From Lytechinus pictus (Eukaryota > Echinodermata > Echinoidea > Temnopleuroida > Toxopneustidae): a stretch of DNA of 64,000 nucleotides. The notes beneath the pieces are model-generated. The model saw only the letters and a program-made list of their open reading frames with translations, did no database searches and was not told the DNA's origin. The translations under genes were made by a program, and so were the position numbers. Of this stretch, positions 1 through 12,600 are shown one piece after another (the stretch's first letter is position 1; every line of letters begins with the position of its first letter). Where the stretch lies: assembly GCF_037042905.1 (NCBI RefSeq), contig NC_087257.1, positions 23,170,001-23,234,000 on the forward strand. Direction: 5' to 3'.

Positions 1-22
1 TGATAAAGCTTTAGTGGGTAGT

Positions 23-189
23 CATGTGAAAAACTAATAACCAACACAAAAAATTGATTATGGGTAAATTATAGGTGAAAATGTTGTGTGTCGTACGGGA
101 CGCAGAAATGTCCCGTACGACACGCAACGTTTTAAGCTCTAATTCACCCATGGACAACATATTTTTGTTGGTTGTCAGTTTTTTGCATG
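23..189. repeat. short hairpin TIR element
   Basis: Nearly the whole 167 bases fold back on themselves. The centre is a strong stem in which gtcgtacgggac pairs with gtcccgtacgac around an 8-base loop. The arms continue outward with mismatches (catgtgaaaaactaataacc against ggttgtcagttttttgcatg). This is the layout of a miniature non-autonomous DNA transposon. No coding potential was seen. Confidence 0.6.
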
Positions 190-3100
190 TCTACTCAGTA
201 GTACTTTAATATTAACACAAAGCAAAATGAAGTTCTTCGTTCGTTTTGACAGCAGGTTGATAAATGTTGTGAAAATGGCTGATTTTTCTAGCATGGAATC
301 GCCCAGTACTGGTATTGAATATTAGGTTTAGGAAGAGAAAAGGTTATGTGTTCAAGACTAGTTTGCAAACGTGTAGAAGCTCATACAATTTGTTGCTATA
401 TTTGGAAGAAATTTTTACCAGAAAGTGACAAGATATGCCAAATTTACATGACTTTTCACACTGAATCTGATAGATACGTTAGATAAAATATTCCCAAAAA
501 TATTTGTATCAACAAGATCAGTTTCACCTCACATACAGCTATGGGCATAACACATAAAACACAGAATGTTGTCAATGGAGAATTGGAAATTTCATAAAGG
601 CACTCATTAATGCAAAACAGTTCCGTTTCTACATACACCTGCAGTTTCTACTTCAGTGTATTGTGTGTGCACGTTACTCAAGGATATTTCAATAATGTGC
701 TTTATCTTTGTACAGATACAGAAAAAAAAAGATTGAAAAAGGTCTTCCCTCTTTTCCATATCCTTATAACCTTTTATTAACATGTTTTGTTTTGTTCGAT
801 CATCAATTAAAAAAAATACTTGAATAATGAATATCAAATAGACTCTTCTTGTTTTTTATTTTATTTTTTATTTATTTATTTTATTTATGTGTTTATTCAA
901 TTTCTCTATATCACCTATGATAATCATTTCATTAATTCCTTCATTTATTTTAAGGGTCAAACATGTGGCCATAAACAGAAAACATGGTGTACCGTGCAGC
1001 TGCCATACTGACATAATTTTTACTCATTTTTTTTTTTTTTTTTGGGGGGGGGCAAAGGATTTGTCAGACCTCAAACAAATAGATCAATGCACCATCCTAA
1101 GAAATTCCCTTCCTGCAACTGTTCCTGATGACAAATATCAAACTATTGGGGCATTGCAAGAAACTTGCGATCAATTGCAAGTCTATTTTCAGTCTCTAAA
1201 TAAATCATAGGTATTGCATTTGATTACAAATTTGCAACTGATTGCTAATCTGCTCCTTGAAACAAGGAGTGTAATCTGATTTGCTACAGCTAAAATTGAT
1301 CAATCAATTGTAAGATTGCAACAGAATATTTGTAATTGATTGCAAATATTTTTTTCGTGCAACACCCCCTATGACACACTATCACACCTGCATACTGTAG
1401 GTCGTGTGGGAAAATGTTCACATTACCCATATGTCAACCATGTGATGTTGACAACCCATTAGCTCTATCAACATTGAGAAATACAAATACACTCCACAAT
1501 GATTTTAGAAATAATGTAGAATAAAAACAAAAGATGACTGAACTAATCATTCAAGTGTTCAGTGCTGTAGATTAAGTCCCACATTGTGTTTTTTATGTTT
1601 TGGCCTAATTATTTGTCATGCAGATCAACTAAAAAATATTCTGAAAATACATCAGAAAAAGAAAGAAAGAAAAAAAACCTACAATACTGTGCCCATTTTA
1701 TATGCAAGTATCTTTCTTTGTTGATGGTAAAAAGAAATTTGAATAAATATAATCACTAGAAAGTTCAAATTGGCAATGAATGTAATTGCAACCTAATAAT
1801 AATTTTTTTCACAGCAAATTTTTGCAAATTTTGAATTTCATAAGATAATCTCTATTGACCTATATTAGTTAGTCCTTTATTTTGTGATAACATTTAAGTA
1901 ATTTTGATATAAGAAAAATAATGTGTTGCCAATTTGAAGAATAAAACTGATATTTACACATAATTTATTTGTCTGTCATAGTCTATCTACATGTACTTAA
2001 TGACTACACAGTTTATTCCAGGGCAAAGTACAATCAGTTCATTATCCTACACTGCTAAATTCCGCTATCAGCACTTTTGCTTGTGATATTTTGGTTCTGT
2101 AAATATTGTGATTTGATATTGAGTAAATTTTATCATGTCGGTCTTTGTATTTGTTTCTGACAAAGAATAACGACTTCAAAGTCAATATGAAACATTATGA
2201 TCTGACAGCTTCCTGAATAGACCAGTTCATAGTTACCTCATGGGCAATCTTGGTCAAATGACCTTTCATTTCTTTCACTATGATAGGCAGATTTCAAAGC
2301 AAGATATTATGTAAGCATGCCTTACATAGCAGGGTGTAAAAATTGCATAGACCAGGTGACTAGAATAGCACACCAATGAACACTCCATGAAGGTATTTGT
2401 TGCATTTCTACTTTGAAAGTACATGTATTAGCATGTTACTTGGCCAACTGTGAAATACCAGTCACTAGTGGGGATGCATTGTTGTTTTTGTGGATCTAAT
2501 GAAAACACAATTCAAAAGAATATATGAATAATCAAGACATCAAAGTTAGTGCTTATCTCATTAAATATTAAATATTAAATCACCATGTCACTTTAGTACG
2601 AATGACCTCCTGATCATGTGCAGAATGGAACTCTGAACTGGCTCATAGATCTAGAAGAATTTAGAAAATCAATTTTCTTTGTAATGTGTATGGCCTGTAA
2701 ATCTCGAAAGAATTCTTTCCACGATATTGACCAAAGCACTAATTGTTAATCCATTATCTGTGACCCCAAGTTCAAATAATTCAGGAATGTAATAGTTTTA
2801 TTTCAATGACCTCTCCATTGCCCTACTACAATTTACATTCAAATGACCTGTATATGTGTATACACAATCTTCATGGCCATCATATAATGACCTAATTTAA
2901 ACCTTGATAAATCTAGAGATGTTGACAGTTTTTAATTACCACAATTTTGACAACATGACTTTTGATCATTCGGTATATTATAAAGCATCAAAAGCTCTAC
3001 AAATATACTGGAGCTCCTGCTTTAAGTATTTGTAATATATATATGCATACATCCTACGTAAGGGCGAAGTCTATGAATGGGTTTATTCCTTATAATACAC

Positions 3101-3512
3101 ATATAGATGTTGATGTTAAGTCGAAGGTAGAGGGCGTTAAGGCGCATTGCGAACATTGAAAAAAGACAAAGAAATTCGCCTTTACTGCAGATGTAGAAAG
3201 ATTGTGTTCAGACACACACAAGAAATACAGAAACAAAATAAAAAGTATAGCTACATGTATGTATCTGACGGTTACAGGTCACTATTCTGAAGGTTTGTTT
3301 ATTCCGAAAATGAAGGCTACTAAAAAATAAAAATAAGGTTTGTTATAAAAGAGATCTGATGGTCTGAAAATGAAGGTCTGTATTGTGGGGGGGGGGGGTG
3401 CCAGGGGGAAGAGGTGCCAGAACTGAATCTTTTAAGTTCTATTCATGGAGAATGATCTCTTGAATGGCTATCCGTCTAAGAATGTTTGGGGTAAGAACAC
3501 TTTACAACTAAC
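190..3512. other. non-coding, probable SOAT intron
   Basis: No exon could be supported on either strand. The next SOAT exon, expected to continue from helix 1, was searched for on the minus strand and not found, so it probably lies left of the window. Contents are AT-rich sequence, a T run and G run near 1030-1050, a stretch at 1130-1360 with several attgcaa words that may be a decayed element, and a G run near 3390. Confidence 0.5.
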
Positions 3513-3620
3513 CTTCCAGTTTCTAGTAAATCCGTTGTGAACGTATTCATGATGATGACGATTAACATTGCTACTAAAATATTGTAGATTGTCTGTATAT
3601 TCTTGTCTTTCAAGAGAATC
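3513..3620 (-). CDS. SOAT exon 5: first transmembrane helix
   Basis: Acceptor tctcgttttcag and donor AAG|gttagt bound 108 bases (phase 2 in, phase 2 out). Translation begins with the split Thr and continues ILLKDKNIQTIYNILVAM, then a hydrophobic run rich in Ile, Val and Leu, then NTFTTDLLETG and a split Arg. It aligns without gaps with the first helix of SOAT1, including the conserved TIY and the acidic-Gly-Arg end of the helix. Confidence 0.85.
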
Positions 3621-6600
3621 CTGAAAACGAGAGAAAAAACAAAGGCAAAGACAAAGCTGGTGAAAACAAGTTATATGATGACTATAAAACATGAACAGAC
3701 TATTGATGTATTTTATGATTAATGAAATGGTTTTTATTGTCTTTTGACATGAACACACAAAGAAAACTTATTAAAATTTCAATAAAATGATTGGGGGTAG
3801 AAAAAGAATGCTCTCAGGATTTGTAGTAGTTTTTTAATATAGGCTGGCTATATTCATTGTAGGTGTTTAATGATTGAAACCTTTGGATAACAAACTTGCA
3901 CAAAATGAAATCATCAATGTTCTATAAATTGATTAGAATAAATTTGCATTGCAATATCATGAAAATAAAAAAAACCCAACAAACTGAACTTGTACAATGA
4001 GAGCAAATGACCCCCAGAGCCCCATTGCATAAAAGTTACTATTATGGTAACTTTGCCATCCAATGGTAACTACCATGGTAACGATGCTCATTAGCCAATC
4101 AGAATCAAGGATTTCAGGGAAATTACAATTGAATGGCAAAGTTACTAATAATGGTAACTTTATATGCAACAGGCCCTAGTCATTCCATCCCTCTTTTTTC
4201 ATCATGGTTGTTATCCAATAATCTTGTAAAGTATTGTAATTGTTAAAAAAACATTATTAATTTAAAAAAATACACATTCAGAATACTATAAACTTTACAA
4301 TAAATCATTAACATAATTTTTTTTAACTGTAAATGAAAGCAATAGCTCCAAACTATATCAAAACCAATTTTATGCTAAATACAAGTTGGCTCACAATAAA
4401 TGATAAAGTCCACATAAACAACATATACATTTCCATTCAGTTTTGTAACAGGATGGTTCTAGTTTCCTTGTTTAAAATAATTTACTTGTTCATATACATG
4501 TAGCACTTCTTTGACAGGATATAACAACATCAAATTACTATTGTCTTATTAAACTTAACCTTGAACACAATGGCATAATTTACTTCCTTCTTTCATTCTC
4601 TGGTTTCAATTTTCTTTTATATATTTTTCATAGTCTTTCTTTGTCACAGGCATGGATCCATGCCCGGGGTGGGGCTTAGGAGGCATCCACCCCCACACCT
4701 TTGGCCTAAAGTTGTACACTACTATTATGCTACCACAAGTTAACATTCCTTTTCCAATCAAACTTTTACTTAGGCCTATATTTCTACTAGTCAATTTTTG
4801 TGTGGCAACATTTTTTTTTTGTGTGTGTGTCAAATAGAACTATAATAATTTTCTATGTACCCTCTTATGAAAGCCTACATGTAGGTCTCCCCAGCCGATA
4901 TGTATAAATGAATTTATAAAACAATTAACTAATTAAAAGTGAGTTCAATTTATGTGAGTAATATGGGTATGTAGTGATTAATAATTATTCTTGTGACCGT
5001 ATGATCAGTTTTACATCAAGCAATATTCATGGCATGCTACATGTACCAAAACTGGAGCCCCAAACTTTTGAATTGATAAAAAAAAAATTCCCTGCAAACC
5101 TTGTACGTCACAACAACTACTTCCTGACCACGTGTACTAGAGGCTAGCAATTACTTCCTTAACTCATACTCATGGAGTCACGGTGGTGGTGAATGATCTC
5201 AACACCTTCCAGATAAAAAAAATGTGCACTATTAACACCTTCCCAATAAAAAAAAATATGCATTATTTTCAAGAAATTTATGATTCAGACTAAAAAATTC
5301 ATGACCTGATATTCATTTTGTGTGCCAACAGTAACACTTCAAGAAACTAGACCGATACATAGAGTTCTTAGAGAGAATGGGAGTGAAACAATACATGTAT
5401 GTTTGTACAAACTTCTACAAAGATGCGAGTAAGTTCTTTTTAGTTTCTTTCACGAAGCAAATATTTCAGAAAAGAAACATGTAATTATCAAAAGTGTCTC
5501 TTAAGCTAAATATATTTCCCAGTATATAATTTCATGGATATCACATGAGTAGCTTCCCTTCTAATTGGCACAATATCTGGTATTTTCAGATAGGGGTAAA
5601 AAACACATCTAAAAATACTATGTATTTATCTTGATTAGGGAAGTGTGAAAGCCCTATTTTGCTGTTTTGAGTATTCTGAATAAAATGAGGCATGTGCTAT
5701 ATCTGTACATATATTCATGAAGAGACCATATGTTATGTCACTTATCCTGAAATTAATGACGTGTTTACTGGCGATGGGAAATTGTGAAACTAAAAGTACA
5801 AGTATGTCTACCTCAAATTGTACATGTATGAAAAAAGCATGATTCATTGCTGGTTTTACCTTGATAAATCATTCTAAATTGTGAAACTTTTGATCTTAGA
5901 TACACATAAGTCCAATACAAACTATAACATATAAATATAATATAATATTACAAGTACATACAAGACTGCAACATTGTAATTTGATTGCATGTCTATCAGT
6001 ATTATTTATATTTCTCTCACTATTTGACCAACTTGAAAAGCTTATTTTATTAATAAAAAATAGTAAAACAATCCTATTTACAATGTGCTAAAACTTTGTT
6101 TCTCAAGTGGCAAGTAGTCTCAGAAGACATTTATGAAGTATTGTCCTTTCACAAATAAAAGCCAGTATAATACACAACTATAGACATATATCATCTAAAA
6201 TGATCACATGATGTTATGGATAAACGCTGATAATCATCAGCAAAGAAGTTTGAAACACTTGATACTCACGTCAGAAGGGATTCACGTGGTACAAACACTT
6301 TCTGTGCAAGAGGTTCCCTGAGAAACGGAAAAACAAAAAACAGGAAAAAAAAAAACACAAATAAATCATTTTATAATCTTTTTAAACAAAGTGATTTTTT
6401 GTATTAAATACAATGGAAGGTGTATAGATCAACTGATTCTTTTCTCTCTAAATCGTTTTGCATCAAGGACATAAGCAAAATCAATTGAACAAACTTTTCG
6501 TAACATACAATGGACCAACTCAAAAAGTACAATTTTTGAAGAAAAAATAGAGGACAGATGTTTAACAGTGGATCACTTACACTCTAGATATTATAAATTC

Positions 6601-9600
6601 CTATTTTTATTTATAAAAAAATATCAAGAATTTTAAATCTTTTACCATGCACACCAGATGCATTATTTGCATTTATCAGGAGATAGAGAGACGGCGTATC
6701 TTGGGGGAGGGGGGTGGGGGTTACAAGGCGGGAGGGGGCTGTGTAATACCTCTTTCCTTTGGGGTTCTCCTTGACAGGTGATTCTAACTCCCCCATCCTT
6801 GTTACCTCTCCAACAAACCCATCCAACAAATTGTGTAATCTATCTTGCATCTGATCTACAAAGTCAGTTTGCATCTGAAAAGAATCAAGAGAAGAGATAA
6901 AATTATAGAAAAATATCTATGGAAAATAAGCCATTAAAAAAAAAGAAAAAAGAAATTGAAGATCTGTGAAAAAATGATGAGGTACGGGTATGAGAATCCT
7001 TCAAAAGCTTTAATGCATGTAGGCCTATGGGCCATGAGCCAACAGTATACAGTACGTCTACATTTACCTTTAATAAAATAAAGTCGCAATGACGAACCAA
7101 ACTGTAGGTTCACATTCTTAAAGGGGGAAGTCCATCAAGAAATACAAACAGGATATGAAAGAAAATACTGATGACAGTTTCTTGTGATGTCACAAACAAG
7201 CAGTTCCCCTAGTTGTAATGTATATATGTACGGTATATAAATCTACAAACTGAAATTTTTAGGGCTTTTTATTATATTCATTCTCATAAAAGTCTGTTTA
7301 AAATAAGATAGCTCAATTATAAAATCACAACAGAAAAGGGCACTTTATGAGATTTATATCACAAGACATATGGTGAGCAGCTCAAGTGTAACAAAATCAT
7401 AATCTAAAAACATCATAGCTCTATTATTCTTTGATGGAATTTTTCTCAGTTTTCCATGTTTTTTTCAAATCAAAACCAACTTTCTAAGAGCATAGACATT
7501 CCATTTGAATTAGGTTCATGACCGAATCTCCCAACTCAAGGTTCAAAGGGTTGATTCAAAACACACAGTACCTGATGGGCTGCATGTCTGAGCTGTGAGA
7601 CTGTGATGTCTCGGTCACCCTCGGACCCTCCAGGCATTCTGCCATTGTGACCTCTGTGCCTTATCCCCTCCTGAACTCTGTGGTCTAGACCTAGAATTAA
7701 ATTGAAAGGAAATGGCAAATGGTTTAAATCCTATTATTATCACTGTAAATGTATGTTTGCTTCACAAAGTAAAAAAATAAATATATTATTGGATTTAGGG
7801 GGTAGTAAAGAGGCCAAGAGGGCACTGCCTCCCCTCCCACATTCTGACAGTGATACACAAGATTGTTTCCCCTGGTAGATTGCCAATTCGTTTACAGCCA
7901 ACTCGTCCACTCACCACATGGTCTACTTTCATTTAGTCTAATGCCATTCTGTCCACCAACATTTCGTGTAACAACCATTAGGTCCAATAAACGTTTGGTC
8001 CAAACATCACTTTGTCTAATCATAATTTCGTTTATGACCATTTCGTCTATTAACCAGTTGGTCTAATATCCATTTCATTCTCATTCATTTTTCACAATTA
8101 ACACAACTGGTTATTAGATGAAATGGTGAGTGGACAAATTGGCAATTAGACCATGTGGATAATGGACAAACTGCTAGTAGACCAAATGGTAGTAGACGAG
8201 TTGGCAATTGGACGAATTGGCATTAGACGAATTGGAAATAAACTGTTTTCCCCTGCCCCGGTCCTCTTTGGCCTTTGTTTTGCATATCACTCAGATAGAA
8301 ACTATAGTGTACCCCCATCCACCCTAAAATAAAATTAAAATGAAAACATAAACCGAAGCAACAACAAAAAATTACTGATGAAGAGTGTGGTTAATCAATT
8401 ATAATCACACATTCTTCCATGCATAATCATTTTGAAATTATTTTGAATCATGAAATACATACATGTAATTAAACCTAACCACATCCTACATGTATATGGC
8501 CGACTACAGTTAATTGTAAAAATTGATGGCATTATCTCTTTATGCAGCAATGCACTGCTTAATAGCAAATTTAAAAAGGTGTAATAGCCAAAGGTATGGT
8601 TTAATGTTTCAGTGAATAAGTCTCTGGACTATGAACCGTGAGGTCTGAGGTTCAAATTCCACTGCAGAAATCGCATCTTTTGGCAAGGCATTCATTAAAG
8701 GAGAATGAAACTCTTGGAGCAAGTTAGCTTTTGTGAAAGCAGAAAAATCAAAAAATAAGATCAACAAAAGTTTGAGTAAAATAGGACTAGTAATAAAAGA
8801 GTTATGAGCATTTGAATGTCGAGATCACTAATGCTATGGAGATCCTCCCATTGGCAATGCGACCAAGATCTGTGATGTCACACACGTACAACTCTCCCAT
8901 TTGGACACTGAAAATATACCCCAAAACATTTCTTTTTGCTCATTCTAATCATATGACAAACGATTCATCAATGATATAATGTTGTGAAACCTCTGTACTT
9001 GTCATCTCATAAAGAGAACACCTCACCTTGTGATAGACTCTATAAAAGTGAGAATATAAGTGAAATAAGTACTAAAGTAATGAGGGAGTTGTACGTGTGT
9101 GATATCACAGATCTTGGTCGCATTGCCGATGGGAGGATCTACATGGCACTAGTGATCTCAATATTCAAATGGTCATAACTTTCTCATTATTCATCTTCCT
9201 CAAACTTTCAACAATGTGTTCCTTTGATTTTTCTCTTTGATATGGATTCAGCTGGTTTCAAGGGTTTCATTCTCCTTTAACATTTGCCACTCTCCAACCG
9301 AGTGTAGTAAATGGGTAACCTGTAGGAAATAATTCCCTGAATGCTTGAGCGCCTACGCCCAGCTAACGCCAGGGAATTAATATATTATGTTCAGCAGGGC
9401 ATGCTGGTAGGCTACCCTCAGTAAGTACATGTACGACATTATTAATTATTCATTATTAAAAGAAATTTACAAAAGAACATGAAAAACATGTAGATTATGG
9501 TATAATAATTTTCAGTTTATAATAAGTTTCATACATTCCACAGCAAGGTACATGTACAAATTCATAAAATGTCTGCACGTGAATTCTCTTCATCAAATGA

Positions 9601-12600
9601 AACAAATTCACTATTTCGACCATTCTCCTACAGATTTCAAACTTCAGACTGGAGCGAAAGTCTAAGCATGCAGGTAGTGAGTCAACCAGGGTCAACAAAC
9701 TTTCTCAATGACCCACATAACAGAGAGAGAGGGAGAGAGAGTGGGGAAGGTCACTGTATACATGTGTGCATCCTTACCATAGGGTAAAAAGCACTCTACC
9801 ATGAAGGTGATCCTACCATGGAGCTATGATCCTACATACATTCCCATTCATGAGTTCAAGCTGGACAACCACACGAGGCAAAGGGCATGATGTTTTCAAA
9901 TTCCCACCCTTTCTTTCCCTTTGTCTATTGAATTTGAAAAAAGGGGGTCAATGAAGGAGGGTGAGTGACAATAGAGTGTAATACTGCGGTCAACTATCTA
10001 ACCCAACACCAAACTATTAAATTGAATAGACCATTTTCATATATGTAAATGAGATACAAATCGTAGTTTTCCGGAAATCCAGAATTCTGATAATTAGATC
10101 GAGATAAACAATGAAAAAAGCATCAACTAAGCATAAACTATGCTAAGTAATCCACACCAAATTACCATACCATGTATGAATCAGAGCATGCAGGCCTATT
10201 TAATCACTCATAAGAATAAATACATCAGACCAAATGATTGTTCAGTGTTTTCATTCATATTTTCAGACGTTTCTTACTTTCTTTCTTTCATGGGAACCTT
10301 CATGCTAGTAACAAGGTATTCCTTAAAAAAATGACAATCCAGTTTGGATTACTTGTTGCTATATCTAGCAAGTCCTTAGCAATTAATTTCAATTAAGCTG
10401 CCAAGAACAACTTTTGTTCAATAATTTGAGTATGATATAATGCATGTGTTCCCCCCAAAAACCAAATGCAAAACCTATTTATGGGGAGCATGTACATTAT
10501 GACCTACAAATGATGAAATTAATAAGTAGAATGCCATGTATTCTTTAAAATGTGATAGGTCTTTGATATCAAAAGATAGTGAATCATGAGGTCAGACAGT
10601 CACAGTCCAATAAAAAAAGACAACTTCATAGACACTGTAGACCTGTGCTATAAAATTAAAGTAAAAAAAAAAAAAAAAAAAAAAAAGAACTTTGACAGAA
10701 TCTAACCAAATAATCACAAAATGTTACTACTTCAATGTATTTAATAGAAAACGAGTAATTGCTCTAAAATCAGCAAAATAATTATGAAATTTTGCCAAGC
10801 TCTACATGTATTATCATGCTCCATGTACCTGTATCAGGCTGTATGCCCACTGGGGATTTTTCCTTGGCATTTTGAAAGCATATTTGGTTTTCAGCTAGAT
10901 TTCAATATTTCTTGTTTGGCTTGTTTGGCTTGCAGTTGTCAAAATTTATATCATAAATACAAAAACATTTCATCTTCAATTTAAAGACGTTCGAGATCTT
11001 CAAACTACCTTCCACTGCAAACTACTAAAGTTCAGCTTTGTTGAATATTTATGGTACCGGTAGGCCTATGTAAAATAATAATTTACAGTTTGCACAATTC
11101 ATACTTTTCCCTTTTATTCTCATTTCTCAACATCGTGATACACAACCATTGCCATTAAAATCAACAATCATCAATGTAAACTGCAGACTTTTACGAGAAA
11201 CAACTTCATAAATTTGGTTTAAACTTCAAAGTTTGCTCCCATTTTCCAAACTACCCAGAAATTATCAAAGTTGAACAAACGTTTTTGTGACCAATATTTC
11301 TCATACTTTATCATGTATTCACCTGAAAATTTCACATCAAGAATGGTTTTATTCAAATCATTTTAATAAGCATTTTTTGTGAATTAGGAAAAATTGTATA
11401 CTTCAGCTCTCTTACTTACTTACATGTAATTGTAATTTTATAATGCAGCAGTCATTTGAAGTACAAAAAATGCAAATAGAAAATGTTAATGTCAAGGAAT
11501 CTGATTTAAGGTGTTTCAAATTCTTAATATTAAACTAAAGATAAGTTTATAAACTGTTTCTTAAAAATGAATGTGAGTCATATAAAGTAAAAATACTTAC
11601 ATGTAATCCCTAAAAAGAATGAAATTGAAACATTGAAAATGAAACAGTAAAATAACACTAAATTAATATCTAAAAGTTTGATCTGAGTTCAACAAAACCT
11701 TTTGGTTTCTCCATTTGTTTTCAACTAGAAAAGTCAGAAACCGGTATTCAATATGTAACAATGGATACTATTATTACATCACCTTATCAACGCATATGCA
11801 AAATAAAAGTCCAATTAACAAGGTCAGAGGAAGATTAAAGAATAAAGAGTATGCCTCAGCTCACTTTAATCATGAGGTGGTTTCAGACCGCCTCGAAGTT
11901 CGTCAGTTCCAGGTGTTCTCTGATCGGGAAATTTATCCCGATAAAAAAATACCAGGTATTTTGGTAATGTGAAAGCAAACTACGCGTAATTTCCCCGAAA
12001 GAAAATACCCGCTAAATAGTAGGTACTTGGCGAAATTACGAGAACTTTCGCGGGGATTTTTCCAAGGTCGCAGGTATTTTGGCAATGTGAAAGCAATTTA
12101 CGGAAACTTTTAGCCCAGCGTGTCGTTGGGCGCGGGAGCCGTGGGTGGCTGCTGGGCTAGTGATTTTGAATCTCGCGCCTTGCCTGCTTATACAGATCAT
12201 ACTGCGCATGCTCGTAACTTCAGGAACTTATCCCGAAGGGATGTTTCGGGGCGGTGTAAATGTAGGAATAATTAATGGGTATTTTTAGCCTAAAAAAGTT
12301 CTCGTAATTTAACGGGGATTCTTATGATCGAGGCGGTTTGAAACCACCTATGGATCCTGTTCTAGTACAAATTGAGGGAAAGTACATGTAGGTGACTGAG
12401 TAAAAAACCACACAAGGTTCATTGAAAGTTCAACAAACTTCTTGTTCCATACAGGAGATTCTGATTTCAGTAAGGTCAACAAACTTTACCCCATCATGAC
12501 AACTTCCTCCCCTCGAGATGAAAAGTCCTACCACAAAGGATTTTATTTCATTGATAACATAACAATTGGTTCTTTTGTCCAATATCATTCTATTTTTCAA

